From the NCBI GenBank assembly GCA_025463785.1, contig JAODBD010000008.1, forward strand, positions 62,001 to 126,000: 64,000 bases of DNA, written 5' to 3'. The stretch's first letter is position 1, and each line of letters begins with the position of its first letter. The notes under the pieces were generated by a model. The model was not told the origin of the DNA, ran no database searches, and saw only the letters and a program-made list of their open reading frames with translations. The position numbers were made by a program, and so were the translations under genes. The DNA is from Glaciihabitans sp. Its GTDB lineage: Bacteria; Actinomycetota; Actinomycetes; Actinomycetales; Microbacteriaceae. Positions 7,770-16,745 of the stretch are shown in pieces.

Positions 7770-10700
7770 GTGCTTCGACGTCGTCTCGCGTTGCCAGCCA
7801 CCATTGCGGCCGCAGCGTTTTTGTCCATTTCGTTCGGCGCGGTGTCAGCTTCTGCCGCGCCCACGACCGAGGCCTCAGGTGCGCCTGGTGCGATCAGCCA
7901 TCAGGATCAGTCCCGAAAGGACTGCGTCGGAACCGCACGTAATTCCGGCTCGAAGATCTGGTTCACGGTCGCGGGCGGCGTCCTGTCCGATGTCTATGCG
8001 CCGACTGTCGATGCGACCAACGTCGAGACCATGCAGTACCTGGTCACCGACGGATCGACCTTCACCGACCTGCAGAGTCGCGACATGACCTACACCGCGA
8101 CATCGGATGCGACCGGCATGACGTGCACGGTCACCTCGACTGCGAAGAACAAGAGCTACCAGCTCGTCAGCACCTACTTCACCGATCCTTCGCGCGACAG
8201 CGTCGTCGTGCACACCAGGTTCGAGCCGGCAAACCGGGCGGCCAGGGCCTACAAGCTGTATGTGCGACTGGATGCCAACGCTGGCGGCAACGGAGGCGGC
8301 GGTTCCGCAAATGGCGGCGCCGATTCCGCGGTCGTTGACACCTCGACGGGTTCACCTGTTCCGGTGAGCTTCGATACGAAGACGACGAGCCAGGCCAACC
8401 GGACCGCATACGCAGTGCCGTCGTACCTGGCACTCGAGGGCAACAAACCATTCACCGGTGTCAGCAGCGGCTTCGTCGGAACCGACAGCGATGGGCTCAA
8501 GCAACTCGACAGCAATCATACGCTCGGCCCGGTCACGACCACGGCGACCAACGGCAACGTCGAACAGACCGCTGGCGTGCAGACGGATCCGAGCGGCGCG
8601 GCGACGCTCGCTCTGGGCTTCGGTACGACGCAGGCGTCGGCGGTGATGACGGCGAGCGCCACGGCATCCTCGTCTGTGTTTGGTATGAAGGCGCAGTACG
8701 TGAGCGGCTGGCTGAAATATGACGCGGGCCTTCGCGCGCCGATCCTCACCGCGCACGGCCTGACCGATTCTGAACGGCTCACCGGGATCAAGAACTACTA
8801 CCAGTCGGCCAACGTCGTGAAGGCTTCAGAGGACAAGACGTATCCCGGCGCAATCGTTGCCGGACTTGACGCTCCGTGGGGCCAGTCGATTGTCGCCAAT
8901 GACCCGAACAACCTGTTCTCGAGCGGCTATCGAGAGGTCTTCGCTCGCGATCTCTACGAAGCGTGGACCGCACTGTACACCGACGGTGACCTTGCGACGG
9001 CGCGCGACACAGTGCGCTACCTGCTGCTCCACAGCCAACAGGCGAATGGATCGCAGCCACGCAACTCATTGCTCGACGGCACGAAGGCGGCAGACGCGTT
9101 CAACGATCAGTTGGACGAGTCGGCGTATCCAATACTGATGGGTCTGCAATCGGGACTGGCCTCGGACGCAACCCTCTGGCCGCACGTCAGGTCAGCGGCC
9201 GACTTCCTGATCAGCCACGGGCCGAGTTTCGGCGTTGAGCGGTGGGAGGAACAGACCGGCTACTCCCCGTCGACCATCGCCGCAGAGATCGCTGGACTCG
9301 TCGCCGCTGCTTCCATCGCCGACACGCAGGGCGAGCCCGCGCTGGCGCGGGTGTGGCGCGCCACCGCCGACCAGTACCAGCGCTCGATCAAGAAATGGGG
9401 CGTGACAACAAATGGCCCGCTCTCCAGCGACCCGTACTTCATCCGACTTTCGAAGACGGGTGACCCGAACGCCGCCATCAGCTACAACGTGGGCAACGGC
9501 GGGCCGACGCTCGACCAGCGTTCGGTCGTTGACAACGGATTCCTCGAGTACGTGCGCCTCGGCATCCTGCCGGCAAGTGACAAGGATGTCGCCAACTCGC
9601 TGGCAGTCACCGACAAAACTATTGGGAAGCAGACCACCAGCGGTCCGGGTTGGCTGCGCTACAACGGGGACGGCTACGGCGACTGTTACCAGCCATCGAG
9701 TTCGAGCTGCACTGTGACTGGCGCGCCGTGGACGAACGGTGGCCAGAACACCGGTACCGGTCACCCGTGGCCCGTTCTCGGTGCCGAACGGGCGCAACAG
9801 TACCTCGCCACCGGGCAGACGACTGCGGCAGCGTCAGAGCTGGTCACGATCAATCGAGAGAACTCGGGCGCAGGTCTCGTACCCGAACAGGTGTGGGACG
9901 CGCCGGATGTCGTGGCCTCGCCGTATGGGTCCGACCCGGCCACCGCATCCATTGGTTTCGTGAACGGCAAGGCCGACGGATCTGCTTCGCCGCTGACCTG
10001 GGGTTCCGCTTCGCAGGTGCGGCTGACCGCAGACCTGAGTGCGCGGCGCGCGCTCGAGCAGCCGACGATGGTACGTGATCGGTACGTCACACACCATCAG
10101 GCATCGACGACGCTGACGGTGACGTCACCGGTCGATGGCTCCGCGACCGGAGCGACGACGACCGTGTCCGGAACCGCAGCGTCGGGCGCCACCATCGACA
10201 TTGCCGACGTCGCCACGGATGCCAACTCGGCAACCACACACACCACCGTGCACGCGGCGGCAGACGGTTCGTTCAGCGTGGATGTCACCTCGGCTGCGGG
10301 CACGAACGTGTTCGTCATCACATCGACGGCCTCGGATGGCGCAACAGCGCAGGCGGTGCGGTCGGTGGTTAACGATGTGGTCGCCGGCACGCTGATCTAC
10401 ACCACCAACGACCCAAGCGGTGACGATAACGGTCCCGGTACCTACCAGTATCCGACCTCGGGCGACTTCCACGCCGGCGCGTTCGACCTAACGAAGTTCC
10501 AGGTCTACGACACCGGTTCGACGGTGACGTTCCGGGTACAGACGGCCGACCTGACGCCGACCTTCGGGTCGACGAATGGCGCGCAGCTGGTGGATGTCTA
10601 CGTGCATGAGCCTGCCGCGACCTCCACGTCCACCGCGTCGTCCTACCCAGGCATGAACTACTCGCTCGCGTCGCCGTGGAGCCGCCTCATTGAAGTGCAG

Positions 10701-11087
10701 GGCTTCCCCGGCAGCAAGATCGTGGATGCCGCAGGTGCCTCAACGGGGACGGTCACGGTTTCGGCGAATCAGGTCTCGCGCTACACGACCTTCAGCGTGG
10801 CCAAGACGGATCTCGGCGGAACCCCGGCATCGGGCTGGGGCTTTGCAGTCACGCTGACCGGCCAGGACGGCACGCACGGAACCGACCAGACGCGCGGCTT
10901 CGCGGCGACTCCCCAGGCGTACGCCTTTGGGGTGTGTGCCGTTGGTGGGACGAGTGCCCTGTGCGCGGCTGACCCGAATACGGTGCCGAAGATCATGGAC
11001 CTGCTGACGCCGTCGGGCGTGGTGCAGGGCAACGAACTCGACTACACGAAGGGCGCGGTGGTGGTGAGCAGCGTGGTGGTGCCGTAG
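7770..11087 (+). CDS. Secreted GH15 glucodextranase/glucoamylase-like enzyme
   Basis: 1105 residues. The GTG at 7770 is chosen for its GGGGAGA site; the resulting N-terminus is a Sec signal peptide cleaved after about ASA. Domain order follows glucodextranase: an N-terminal beta domain (from GAPGAISHQDQSRKDC), a GH15 (alpha/alpha)6 barrel, a small beta-sandwich (TSPVDGSATGATTTVSGTA) and a C-terminal carbohydrate-binding-like domain (from TNDPSGDDNGPGTYQYP). The likely acid is in RWEEQTGY and the base in PEQVWD. It should release glucose from the non-reducing ends of extracellular alpha-glucans. No sortase or SLH anchor is visible, so it is probably released. Confidence 0.88.
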   Translation: MLRRRLALPATIAAAAFLSISFGAVSASAAPTTEASGAPGAISHQDQSRKDCVGTARNSGSKIWFTVAGGVLSDVYAPTVDATNVETMQYLVTDGSTFTDLQSRDMTYTATSDATGMTCTVTSTAKNKSYQLVSTYFTDPSRDSVVVHTRFEPANRAARAYKLYVRLDANAGGNGGGGSANGGADSAVVDTSTGSPVPVSFDTKTTSQANRTAYAVPSYLALEGNKPFTGVSSGFVGTDSDGLKQLDSNHTLGPVTTTATNGNVEQTAGVQTDPSGAATLALGFGTTQASAVMTASATASSSVFGMKAQYVSGWLKYDAGLRAPILTAHGLTDSERLTGIKNYYQSANVVKASEDKTYPGAIVAGLDAPWGQSIVANDPNNLFSSGYREVFARDLYEAWTALYTDGDLATARDTVRYLLLHSQQANGSQPRNSLLDGTKAADAFNDQLDESAYPILMGLQSGLASDATLWPHVRSAADFLISHGPSFGVERWEEQTGYSPSTIAAEIAGLVAAASIADTQGEPALARVWRATADQYQRSIKKWGVTTNGPLSSDPYFIRLSKTGDPNAAISYNVGNGGPTLDQRSVVDNGFLEYVRLGILPASDKDVANSLAVTDKTIGKQTTSGPGWLRYNGDGYGDCYQPSSSSCTVTGAPWTNGGQNTGTGHPWPVLGAERAQQYLATGQTTAAASELVTINRENSGAGLVPEQVWDAPDVVASPYGSDPATASIGFVNGKADGSASPLTWGSASQVRLTADLSARRALEQPTMVRDRYVTHHQASTTLTVTSPVDGSATGATTTVSGTAASGATIDIADVATDANSATTHTTVHAAADGSFSVDVTSAAGTNVFVITSTASDGATAQAVRSVVNDVVAGTLIYTTNDPSGDDNGPGTYQYPTSGDFHAGAFDLTKFQVYDTGSTVTFRVQTADLTPTFGSTNGAQLVDVYVHEPAATSTSTASSYPGMNYSLASPWSRLIEVQGFPGSKIVDAAGASTGTVTVSANQVSRYTTFSVAKTDLGGTPASGWGFAVTLTGQDGTHGTDQTRGFAATPQAYAFGVCAVGGTSALCAADPNTVPKIMDLLTPSGVVQGNELDYTKGAVVVSSVVVP

Positions 11088-11097
11088 CGGGCGGCGT

Positions 11098-11133
<36 letters not shown>

Positions 11134-11153
11134 AGATCGTACGTTGTTCGAAG

Positions 11154-12290
11154 CTAGCCCTCGATGCTTACTCCGGCCAGATCGACTACCAGCTGTTCGA
11201 GCGTGGAGATGACATCCTGGACGACCGACGGTAGGACGTTCGGTTGAAACGTGTAGGCCTCGAGTTTGGTAGTAGTGCGCGATGCGCCAGCGATCTTTGC
11301 GAGGCTTGCCGTGTAGTTTCTTACGATCGCTTCCACACTCGGGGTGTTGTTTAGCGACCAAGGGTCAACACCAAGTGTCATGTATCGTGCGCCCTGCCAA
11401 TGACTCCCCACGGGCAGTAGCCAGCCAATCGAGAGCGGTTGCCGCCGGTCAGGAGTCTGGATTCGAATGGATGCGCCTACCGACCTCCACTTGACCTCGA
11501 TACCCAAAGTTGTGCAAGCGGAGAGGACTTCGCGCAGAGCGTTGCGATATGGCTCCTCGCCGACATCCGCGATAAATGCTGCCTCATCCGCCTGCCCGGC
11601 CGATCCAGAGGAGCCAGAGGCTGTGCGCTTGGGCGGGGCCGCCACAACCTGCGCAGCGTGGGCGGTTAGCTCCGCCCCTTGGAGCTGCACGATCTCGACA
11701 AGATAGAACCGGCCAAACCTCATTGTCGCGTTCATGTATTCGAGGCTGGTTTGCATCGCGGGCGTGAAACGTTGAGCGGACACTACGTAGTGAAAATCAC
11801 CAGTAACCAAGACGTCGGTCAGTCGAAGTTTCAGACTCGCGAGTTCGTCATCGGTGAGTTCCCAGTTCGTGCGAGCGATCGCGTCGTTCAAATCTCGGGT
11901 GCCGGCAAACGCCGACGTGCTGTGGATGCCCGCGAGATAGCGCTGCACCACACCGCGGTCAAAATCCTCCAGGGTGAGTCGCCAGAGGTCAGAGCCATAG
12001 TCAATCAACTGCGCGAGTGCGTGGCGGAAGTCGGGATTCTGCGGACCAGTCTTGAACTCGATTAGCACGAGGTCACCAGAACGCGCGAGACACAGCAGAT
12101 CAATGAACCCAGAGGCGAGAGCTGTCTCGCGGCCGACGACCAGCAAGTCACCATCGAGGCCCAAATCGTCCGACGGGATCAATTGCGGCTGGCTCTTCAT
12201 GATCTCCTGAAGGTGATGCTCGTTAGGAGCCGGCACCTCGAGCAGGTCAAATGTCTCACCATCGCGTTGCATGAGCACTCGTCTCGGCAT
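11154..12290 (-). CDS. PD-(D/E)XK nuclease-like protein
   Basis: 378 residues, no membrane segment. FIDLLCLARSGDLVLIEFKT reads as the D...ExK core of the PD-(D/E)XK fold, as in NucS/DUF91-type and endonuclease-like proteins. It is followed by ALAQLIDYGSDLW. The rest, including a second alpha/beta part (EPYRNALREVLSACTTLGI), is not recognised. The ATG at 12290 has a GGAAGGA site 8 bases upstream, better than an upstream in-frame codon. It may bind or cut nucleic acid, but no partner gene (methyltransferase, helicase) is adjacent. The gene end is close to the CTGG microsatellite. Confidence 0.65.
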   Translation of the reverse strand: MPRRVLMQRDGETFDLLEVPAPNEHHLQEIMKSQPQLIPSDDLGLDGDLLVVGRETALASGFIDLLCLARSGDLVLIEFKTGPQNPDFRHALAQLIDYGSDLWRLTLEDFDRGVVQRYLAGIHSTSAFAGTRDLNDAIARTNWELTDDELASLKLRLTDVLVTGDFHYVVSAQRFTPAMQTSLEYMNATMRFGRFYLVEIVQLQGAELTAHAAQVVAAPPKRTASGSSGSAGQADEAAFIADVGEEPYRNALREVLSACTTLGIEVKWRSVGASIRIQTPDRRQPLSIGWLLPVGSHWQGARYMTLGVDPWSLNNTPSVEAIVRNYTASLAKIAGASRTTTKLEAYTFQPNVLPSVVQDVISTLEQLVVDLAGVSIEG

Positions 12291-12477
12291 TGAAAGTTCC
12301 TTCCCCGACACCTATTTGGGCGCGCGATGGTGTCCTGCCAAAGCTATAGGCACAAGCGGTGCTCACATAGTTATCTAGCCATCTCCGTAGCCACCTAGAT
12401 CCGGGTGCTGGATGCGTTCTGACCCAACCCTGAGCAGCAGCCCCGAACTGGGGATCACGCGACCCACGCGCCACCCG

Positions 12478-12483
12478 TAGCGT
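12478..12483 (+). promoter_or_regulatory. -10 box (TAGCGT), leaderless start
   Basis: Seven bases before the ATG at 12491; no ribosome site in between. Confidence 0.45.
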
Positions 12484-12490
12484 CGACTTC

Positions 12491-12760
12491 ATGTCAGAAA
12501 TTCAGGTCGACGTACCGGCCCAACGTCAGACCCGGGTCGCTCTGTCGGCGCTCGTGCTCGGCATCCTGTCGGTCGTACTCTCCGTCATCCCAGGTGCCGC
12601 TTTCGTCGCCTTTCTACCAGCATTGCTGGCCGGGTTTATGGGCGTGCACGGTGTGAGAAGCAGGTTGGATGATCGGTGGCAGTCGATCGTGGGCCTTGTG
12701 TTGGCGCCGGTGGCGATCATCCTGAGTCTGGCGACGATCTTTGGGTTCATTCAGGTCTAG
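12491..12760 (+). CDS. DUF4190-like small membrane protein
   Basis: 89 residues. A short polar N-terminus (SEIQVDVPAQRQT) is followed by two hydrophobic helices (about 16-48 and 62-86) separated by a basic turn (GVRSRLDDRWQ). This is the layout of DUF4190 proteins, whose function is unknown. Its 3' end overlaps the convergent small gene at 12747 by 14 bp. The start looks leaderless. Confidence 0.75.
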   Translation: MSEIQVDVPAQRQTRVALSALVLGILSVVLSVIPGAAFVAFLPALLAGFMGVHGVRSRLDDRWQSIVGLVLAPVAIILSLATIFGFIQV

Positions 12761-13001
12761 ACCCGGGACTGCCTGCTGGCGGGGTGCGGTCGGGCGAAAA
12801 ACCCAAATACCGCCCGATCGTTGGCGGAGAGGGCGGGGTTTGACCAGCAGTGGGACGGTTCTTCTCCATCCAGAATTGGTGATCTCGAAGTCCACGAGCC
12901 ACAGCTCTCCTGATGATCGAATACAAAATCAAGAGCGCCACACACGTGACCGCGACCCAAAGGATGAGCGCGGTCGTTCCCAAAGCTTGTAATTGATCCA
13001 T
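12747..13001 (-). CDS. Small single-pass membrane protein
   Basis: 84 residues. The N-terminal hydrophobic helix (ALGTTALILWVAVTCVALLI) is followed by a basic helix (RRAVARGLRDHQFWMEKNR) and a Pro/Ser-rich tail. The helix-then-IRRAV...GLRDH layout is common in short actinobacterial membrane proteins of unknown role. The ribosome site is weak. Confidence 0.5.
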   Translation of the reverse strand: MDQLQALGTTALILWVAVTCVALLILYSIIRRAVARGLRDHQFWMEKNRPTAGQTPPSPPTIGRYLGFSPDRTPPAGSPGSRPE

Positions 13002-13172
13002 GTGAGGACTCTTTCATTTCGCAGCCGCGTGCGCGCTCCCCCAAACACGGCTTCGGCGGAATTAGTGACTACCACGACAAGCCTGAGTGGAGCGTCTAAG
13101 GACGGGCCGCAAGGGGTTGTATCGGTCGCGGGCACGACATTGGCTGGAGTGACTCACCGAAAGGAGCACCCC

Positions 13173-13322
13173 ATGACCGGAACGAACGACAACAAAGACC
13201 CGAAAGACACCGAGGCCGCGAATTCGGACAGTGACACTGAGATGGAGTCGGACCTCCTCAACCTGGACGACGCACCGCACCTGTCCCCCGACATTGCCTC
13301 CAACGCGAAGGGTCTGCCGTAG
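13173..13322 (+). CDS. Small acidic hypothetical protein
   Basis: 49 residues, Asp/Glu/Asn-rich, with no hydrophobic segment. Too short to classify, but an AAAGGAG site 6 bases before the ATG makes it a credible gene. Only two bases separate its stop from the next ATG at 13325, which suggests co-translation. Confidence 0.6.
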   Translation: MTGTNDNKDPKDTEAANSDSDTEMESDLLNLDDAPHLSPDIASNAKGLP

Positions 13323-13324
13323 CG

Positions 13325-13520
13325 ATGAGTGACCCACGGGACGACCTCGAACCCGAAGTCCCCGAAGAGGATGACCGCGAGGACTTCGCCACTTGAACCG
13401 GCAGACCTGCGCGGAGACGAGAACTTCGCCGACCTACCGCCTAGCCCGGACGAGCCGACCGGACCCGGCGTCGACTACGAAGAACTCGACGCGAACCCGG
13501 TTTCGCACGAAACCGAGTAG
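13325..13520 (+). pseudogene. Small acidic protein, apparent frameshift
   Basis: From ATG 13325 the frame encodes MSDPRDDLEPEVPEEDDRED and stops after FAT at about 13397. The +1 frame then gives an equally acidic, sensible C-terminus (LEPADLRGDENFADLPPSPD, GPGVDYEELDANPVSHETE) up to 13520. Together they look like one ~65-residue protein interrupted near 13380-13397. The alternative is a separate gene starting at 13329 in the second frame, but its first residues (THGTTSNPKSPKRM) look unlike coding sequence. Confidence 0.5.
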
Positions 13521-13568
13521 ATAGACGGATGCCGAGCACGCGATTGCTCGCGCCTCCCCCGCCCGTCG

Positions 13569-13574
13569 TAGGGT
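13569..13574 (+). promoter_or_regulatory. -10 box (TAGGGT), leaderless start
   Basis: Six bases before the ATG at 13581. Confidence 0.45.
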
Positions 13575-13580
13575 GGATTG

Positions 13581-13904
13581 ATGTCGTCGAACTACCAGGT
13601 CCCCCGTACGCGAGCGAGCCTGGAGGTGCTGCGAGCAGAAGCGCACGAGGAACTTGAGACGGTCATCCACGAGCGGTTATTGGCTGGCGAGGATCCGTGG
13701 GACTTCATGGACGACATCCCGAGCGTCGATGAACTTGTCGTCTACCTGCTTCGAGCGGATGCCATCAACGCCAACGACGGGCAACTTCCGTCACCGACAC
13801 GCGAGTACCGTGTGCTGCGGCAGATTGCGCTCGAGCACCCCGCGCTCACCCGGACGGTGTGGCGCATGATCGGCACGCATCGAGGGGTCGCCCTCGGGAA
13901 TTGA
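13581..13904 (+). CDS. Conserved hypothetical protein
   Basis: 107 residues, mainly alpha-helical and acidic, with no membrane segment (SLEVLRAEAHEELETVIHER, EDPWDFMDDIPSVDELVVYL). Family not recognised. ATG 13581 is preferred over the TTG one codon earlier because of its position 6 bases after a TAGGGT box. The gene lies 27 bp before the glutaredoxin gene and may be cotranscribed with it. Confidence 0.6.
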   Translation: MSSNYQVPRTRASLEVLRAEAHEELETVIHERLLAGEDPWDFMDDIPSVDELVVYLLRADAINANDGQLPSPTREYRVLRQIALEHPALTRTVWRMIGTHRGVALGN

Positions 13905-13931
13905 TCGCGAACCCTTGCGGTTGACCCGCAC

Positions 13932-14180
13932 ATGAGCGAACAAATCACGATGTACGGCGCCGAGTGGTGCAGCGATTGCCGCCGATCCAAGAGCCTGCTT
14001 GACGAAATGGGCGTCGCCTACAAGTACGTCGATATTGAGGTTGAGGCTGCTGCTGCCGACGAGGCGCGGGCGATCAGCGGCCGGTCGAGCATCCCGCTGA
14101 TCGTGTTCCCCGATGGGAGCCACTTCGTCGAGCCGACCAACGCCGACCTGCGCGAGAAGGTCGAAGCGCTGCAGCTCTAA
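13932..14180 (+). CDS. Glutaredoxin/mycoredoxin-like protein
   Basis: 82 residues forming a single glutaredoxin fold. The active site is YGAEWCSDCRRSK (CxxC at residues 13-16), followed by the cis-Pro region SSIPLIVFPDGSHFVEP. Actinobacterial relatives (mycoredoxins) reduce mixed disulfides with mycothiol. The WCSDC sequence differs from the WCGxC typical of mycoredoxin 1, so exact specificity is uncertain. Confidence 0.85.
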   Translation: MSEQITMYGAEWCSDCRRSKSLLDEMGVAYKYVDIEVEAAAADEARAISGRSSIPLIVFPDGSHFVEPTNADLREKVEALQL

Positions 14181-14250
14181 CGGCACAAGGGGTTGCCCTG
14201 CGCAGCTCATGCGCGTTGTCTTGAGGGACTACCAAACGCAGGGAGCGCAC

Positions 14251-14472
14251 ATGCCAGGCACAGGCGACGACGAGATCGAATCGGTCAACGGCAACGAGGT
14301 CGAAGCGGTCGGCGACCACCATTTCGAGACTCCCGAATCGAGGCAGCGTCACGCTGACCTCCTGAAGGAGGGTCCACGGGATGCCGGTGCTGCGGAAGGC
14401 ATCGGCGAGGATGGCATCGACATTACGCAGAGCGATGGCCCGTACCTCGAGGGTGGCGACGACGTCAGCTGA
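14251..14472 (+). CDS. Small acidic hypothetical protein
   Basis: 73 residues, rich in Glu, Asp and Gly (EIESVNGNEVEAVGDHHFET, DGIDITQSDGPYLEGGDDVS); no hydrophobic segment. The ATG at 14251 has a CAGGGAG site. The open frame extends upstream into the glutaredoxin gene, but nothing supports an earlier start. Function unknown. Confidence 0.6.
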   Translation: MPGTGDDEIESVNGNEVEAVGDHHFETPESRQRHADLLKEGPRDAGAAEGIGEDGIDITQSDGPYLEGGDDVS

Positions 14473-14481
14473 TCGACCCTG

Positions 14482-14832
14482 CTAGCCCTCTGTTTTGCGC
14501 GCCCGAACCTTCGGCACGACCAGGGCGTGGCTCGCGGTCAGGAGTTCCTCGACCAGTTCGTCGGGCACGCTACTGTCGAATTCGACCGTCACCCAGTGCT
14601 TCTTGTTCAGGTGATAGCCGGGCGTGATCGCTACGTACTGCTCGCGCAGCGCGATGCTCTCCTCGGGATCGATTTTCAGCGAGACCTTCAGCGGTGAACT
14701 GCCAAGCGCCGCCAGCGCAAACACTTTGTTGCTGCCACTGGTTTTGAAGACCGAGGTCTCCTCGCCGAACGGAAACGTCTCTGTCGCCTGCGGAAGTGAC
14801 AGGCAGAACTCGCGAAGGACATCCGGCGTCAT
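14482..14832 (-). CDS. MmcQ/YjbR-family protein
   Basis: 116 residues. The fold is recognised by REFCLSLPQATETFPFGEET, KVFALAALG, LKVSLKIDPEES and PGYHLNKKHWVTVEFD, the usual MmcQ/YjbR (CyaY-like) pattern. These are small proteins of unclear function, some suggested to bind DNA. ATG 14832 begins the family domain and has a TAATGT box 7 bases upstream. The Eis-type gene starts divergently 45 bp away. Confidence 0.85.
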   Translation of the reverse strand: MTPDVLREFCLSLPQATETFPFGEETSVFKTSGSNKVFALAALGSSPLKVSLKIDPEESIALREQYVAITPGYHLNKKHWVTVEFDSSVPDELVEELLTASHALVVPKVRARKTEG

Positions 14833-14839
14833 GGATACG

Positions 14840-14845
14840 ACATTA
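14840..14845 (-). promoter_or_regulatory. -10 box (TAATGT), leaderless start
   Basis: Seven bases upstream of the ATG at 14832; divergent from the box at 14865. Confidence 0.45.
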
Positions 14846-14864
14846 GCGAGTCGCCGCCTCGCGA

Positions 14865-14870
14865 TAGCGT
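14865..14870 (+). promoter_or_regulatory. -10 box (TAGCGT), leaderless start
   Basis: Seven bases upstream of the ATG at 14878, back to back with the MmcQ promoter. Confidence 0.45.
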
Positions 14871-14877
14871 TACTGGC

Positions 14878-16191
14878 ATGGGCTTCGACATCCACAAATC
14901 CCCCATTGACGCGACCAGCGCGAGGGCGCTCGCCGACAGGGACCTGCGCTTTGACCTGCTCGATACTGGCGATATTGCCGCCTACGACTCGTGGCTGCAG
15001 GCCGTCACACGCGGATTCCACGGGCCTGTTCTCGACGCCGACGGTCTTGAGCTTCATCGCACCGACCTCGTTGATGAACGCATGTCGGGTGTGTGGGATG
15101 CCGCATCCGCGGACCCGGCAACACCGATCGCGACTGCCAGCGGATGGCTCACCGAGCTCACGGTCCCCGGTACGCGCAGCGTGCCAGCCTGGGCGATCAG
15201 TTCAATCACAGTCGCACCGACGCATCGGCGCCGCACGATCGCACGCAACCTCATCGAATCGGAGCTCCGCCAGGCACAATCATTGGGCGTGCCGGTCGCT
15301 ATCCTGACCGTCACCGAGGCGACCATTTACGCGCGATTCGGCTTCGCGCCGTCCGCCCGGATCGCCACCTGGAAGATCGATCCGACTCGGGCGCGCTGGA
15401 ACGGACCAACGGCGCCCGGTCGCGTCCACATAGTGCCGACCGAAAATGTCCGCGATAACGGCGGCCACGAACTGCTCGAACGGCTGCGCCTAAGCCTTCC
15501 CGGGCAAATTCAATTTGACGGGATGCTGTGGAGACGCCTGTTCGGAACCCCCGGCACACCCGAAGCCAAAGAGATACGAGTCGCGCGCTATGACGACGAG
15601 GTAGGCCAGTTGCAGGGATTCGCCGTCTATCGAGTCACCCGCGCCGGCCACCTCGACGCGTCAGCTGAACTCGGATACTTGCTTGCGGCCACCGATGACG
15701 CCTACTCGGCTCTCTGGCGTTACCTGCTCGAACTGGACCTCGTCACATCCCTCACAGCCGAGATGCGCGTCATCGAGGAGCCCGTGTACTGGCAGGTAAC
15801 CGACCCGCGCGCCGTCGTAAAAACCGCGGAGAGCGACCACCTGTGGACGCGCATTCTCGATGTCAAGGCCGCACTGGAAGCGCGAACCTACAGCTCGCCC
15901 GGCGGCATCATCCTGGAGGTGGATGATGCCCTCGGCTTCGCGGCCGGCCGCTACCTTCTCGACATCGCCGCCGACGGCACGGCCTCCGTCAACGTGCATG
16001 CCGGCCCCCTCGGGGACTTCGACGGGCTCGCGCTCGGGGTCGCCGAACTCGGCGCGATCTACCTCGGCGGCGCGAGCGTGTCCACTCTGGTACGAGCCGG
16101 CCGCATTCGAGAACTGCGGGCTGGCGCAGCGGAGGCGGCGGACGCATCCTTTCGGTCGGCGGTCACGCCGTGGCTCAGTATCTGGTTCTGA
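14878..16191 (+). CDS. Eis-type GNAT N-acetyltransferase
   Basis: 437 residues with the Eis architecture: an N-terminal GNAT domain with the acetyl-CoA loop (SSITVAPTHRRRTIARNLIE), a second degenerate GNAT-like lobe, and a C-terminal SCP2-like domain. The protein ends in TPWLSIWF; Eis enzymes use the free C-terminal carboxylate in catalysis, and this hydrophobic end fits. Mycobacterial Eis acetylates aminoglycosides and other amines. Whether this homolog does is unknown. Confidence 0.85.
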   Translation: MGFDIHKSPIDATSARALADRDLRFDLLDTGDIAAYDSWLQAVTRGFHGPVLDADGLELHRTDLVDERMSGVWDAASADPATPIATASGWLTELTVPGTRSVPAWAISSITVAPTHRRRTIARNLIESELRQAQSLGVPVAILTVTEATIYARFGFAPSARIATWKIDPTRARWNGPTAPGRVHIVPTENVRDNGGHELLERLRLSLPGQIQFDGMLWRRLFGTPGTPEAKEIRVARYDDEVGQLQGFAVYRVTRAGHLDASAELGYLLAATDDAYSALWRYLLELDLVTSLTAEMRVIEEPVYWQVTDPRAVVKTAESDHLWTRILDVKAALEARTYSSPGGIILEVDDALGFAAGRYLLDIAADGTASVNVHAGPLGDFDGLALGVAELGAIYLGGASVSTLVRAGRIRELRAGAAEAADASFRSAVTPWLSIWF

Positions 16192-16194
16192 GCG

Positions 16195-16710
16195 CTATTT
16201 GCGGCGACGGAGCAGAAAGTAGCCCGTCACGACCAGGAGCGCAGCGAACACAGCACTGATGATGGTGCGCAGAGTCGCAGGGAGGAACGGCGACAGTCCG
16301 TCGAGAAATTCGATCGCGATCAGAATCGAGGCGATCAGGAAAGCGAGGTCTGCGTTGCGTCCCCAGACGTGGCGCATGAAGCCGACAATGCCAGCGACAA
16401 GCGTCCCGAGGATGACCAAAATCAGGCCGATGCGGGCGACCGTGCTACCAACGTCCGTCAGTTGGCTGACCGCCTGGACGCCCCACCCAACGGCACCCAC
16501 AATATAGGCCGCACGAAGGACGAGGCTCGACGTGCGCCCCAGGAACAGAAGCAAAAGCGCGACGGCGATTGCGAGATCCGCGAAGAACGCGATCCACCCG
16601 CCGCGGAAGTGAGCGGCGTAGGCGAGGAGGATGTCCAGGAGCAGCAGAGCACCAGCAAGGATGAACAACCAACTGACAACAGGACGATTAGCAGTACGAG
16701 TAGTGGCCAT
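16195..16710 (-). CDS. Multi-pass membrane protein, unknown function
   Basis: 171 residues with six hydrophobic segments. It ends in a basic tail (YFLLRRRK) facing the cytoplasm, and the N-terminus is ATTRTANRPVVSW. The repeated helical hairpins resemble DUF308/HdeD-like proteins, but similarity is weak. Its stop is 3 bp from the end of the convergent Eis-type gene. The ATG has a TAACGT box 6 bases upstream. Confidence 0.7.
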   Translation of the reverse strand: MATTRTANRPVVSWLFILAGALLLLDILLAYAAHFRGGWIAFFADLAIAVALLLLFLGRTSSLVLRAAYIVGAVGWGVQAVSQLTDVGSTVARIGLILVILGTLVAGIVGFMRHVWGRNADLAFLIASILIAIEFLDGLSPFLPATLRTIISAVFAALLVVTGYFLLRRRK

Positions 16711-16716
16711 ATCTGA

Positions 16717-16722
16717 ACGTTA
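16717..16722 (-). promoter_or_regulatory. -10 box (TAACGT), leaderless start
   Basis: Six bases upstream of the ATG at 16710. Confidence 0.45.
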
Positions 16723-16745
16723 GCGCAGAGCCTCAAACGCGACAG

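Noticed and set aside
7770-11087. Cell-wall anchored amylopullulanase-type enzyme
   Set aside because: No LPxTG, SLH or transmembrane C-terminus is present; domain order matches glucodextranase/glucoamylase (GH15).
12256-12492. 78-codon minus-strand frame upstream of the PD-(D/E)XK gene
   Set aside because: Low-complexity Arg-rich translation without ribosome site; overlaps the start of the real gene.
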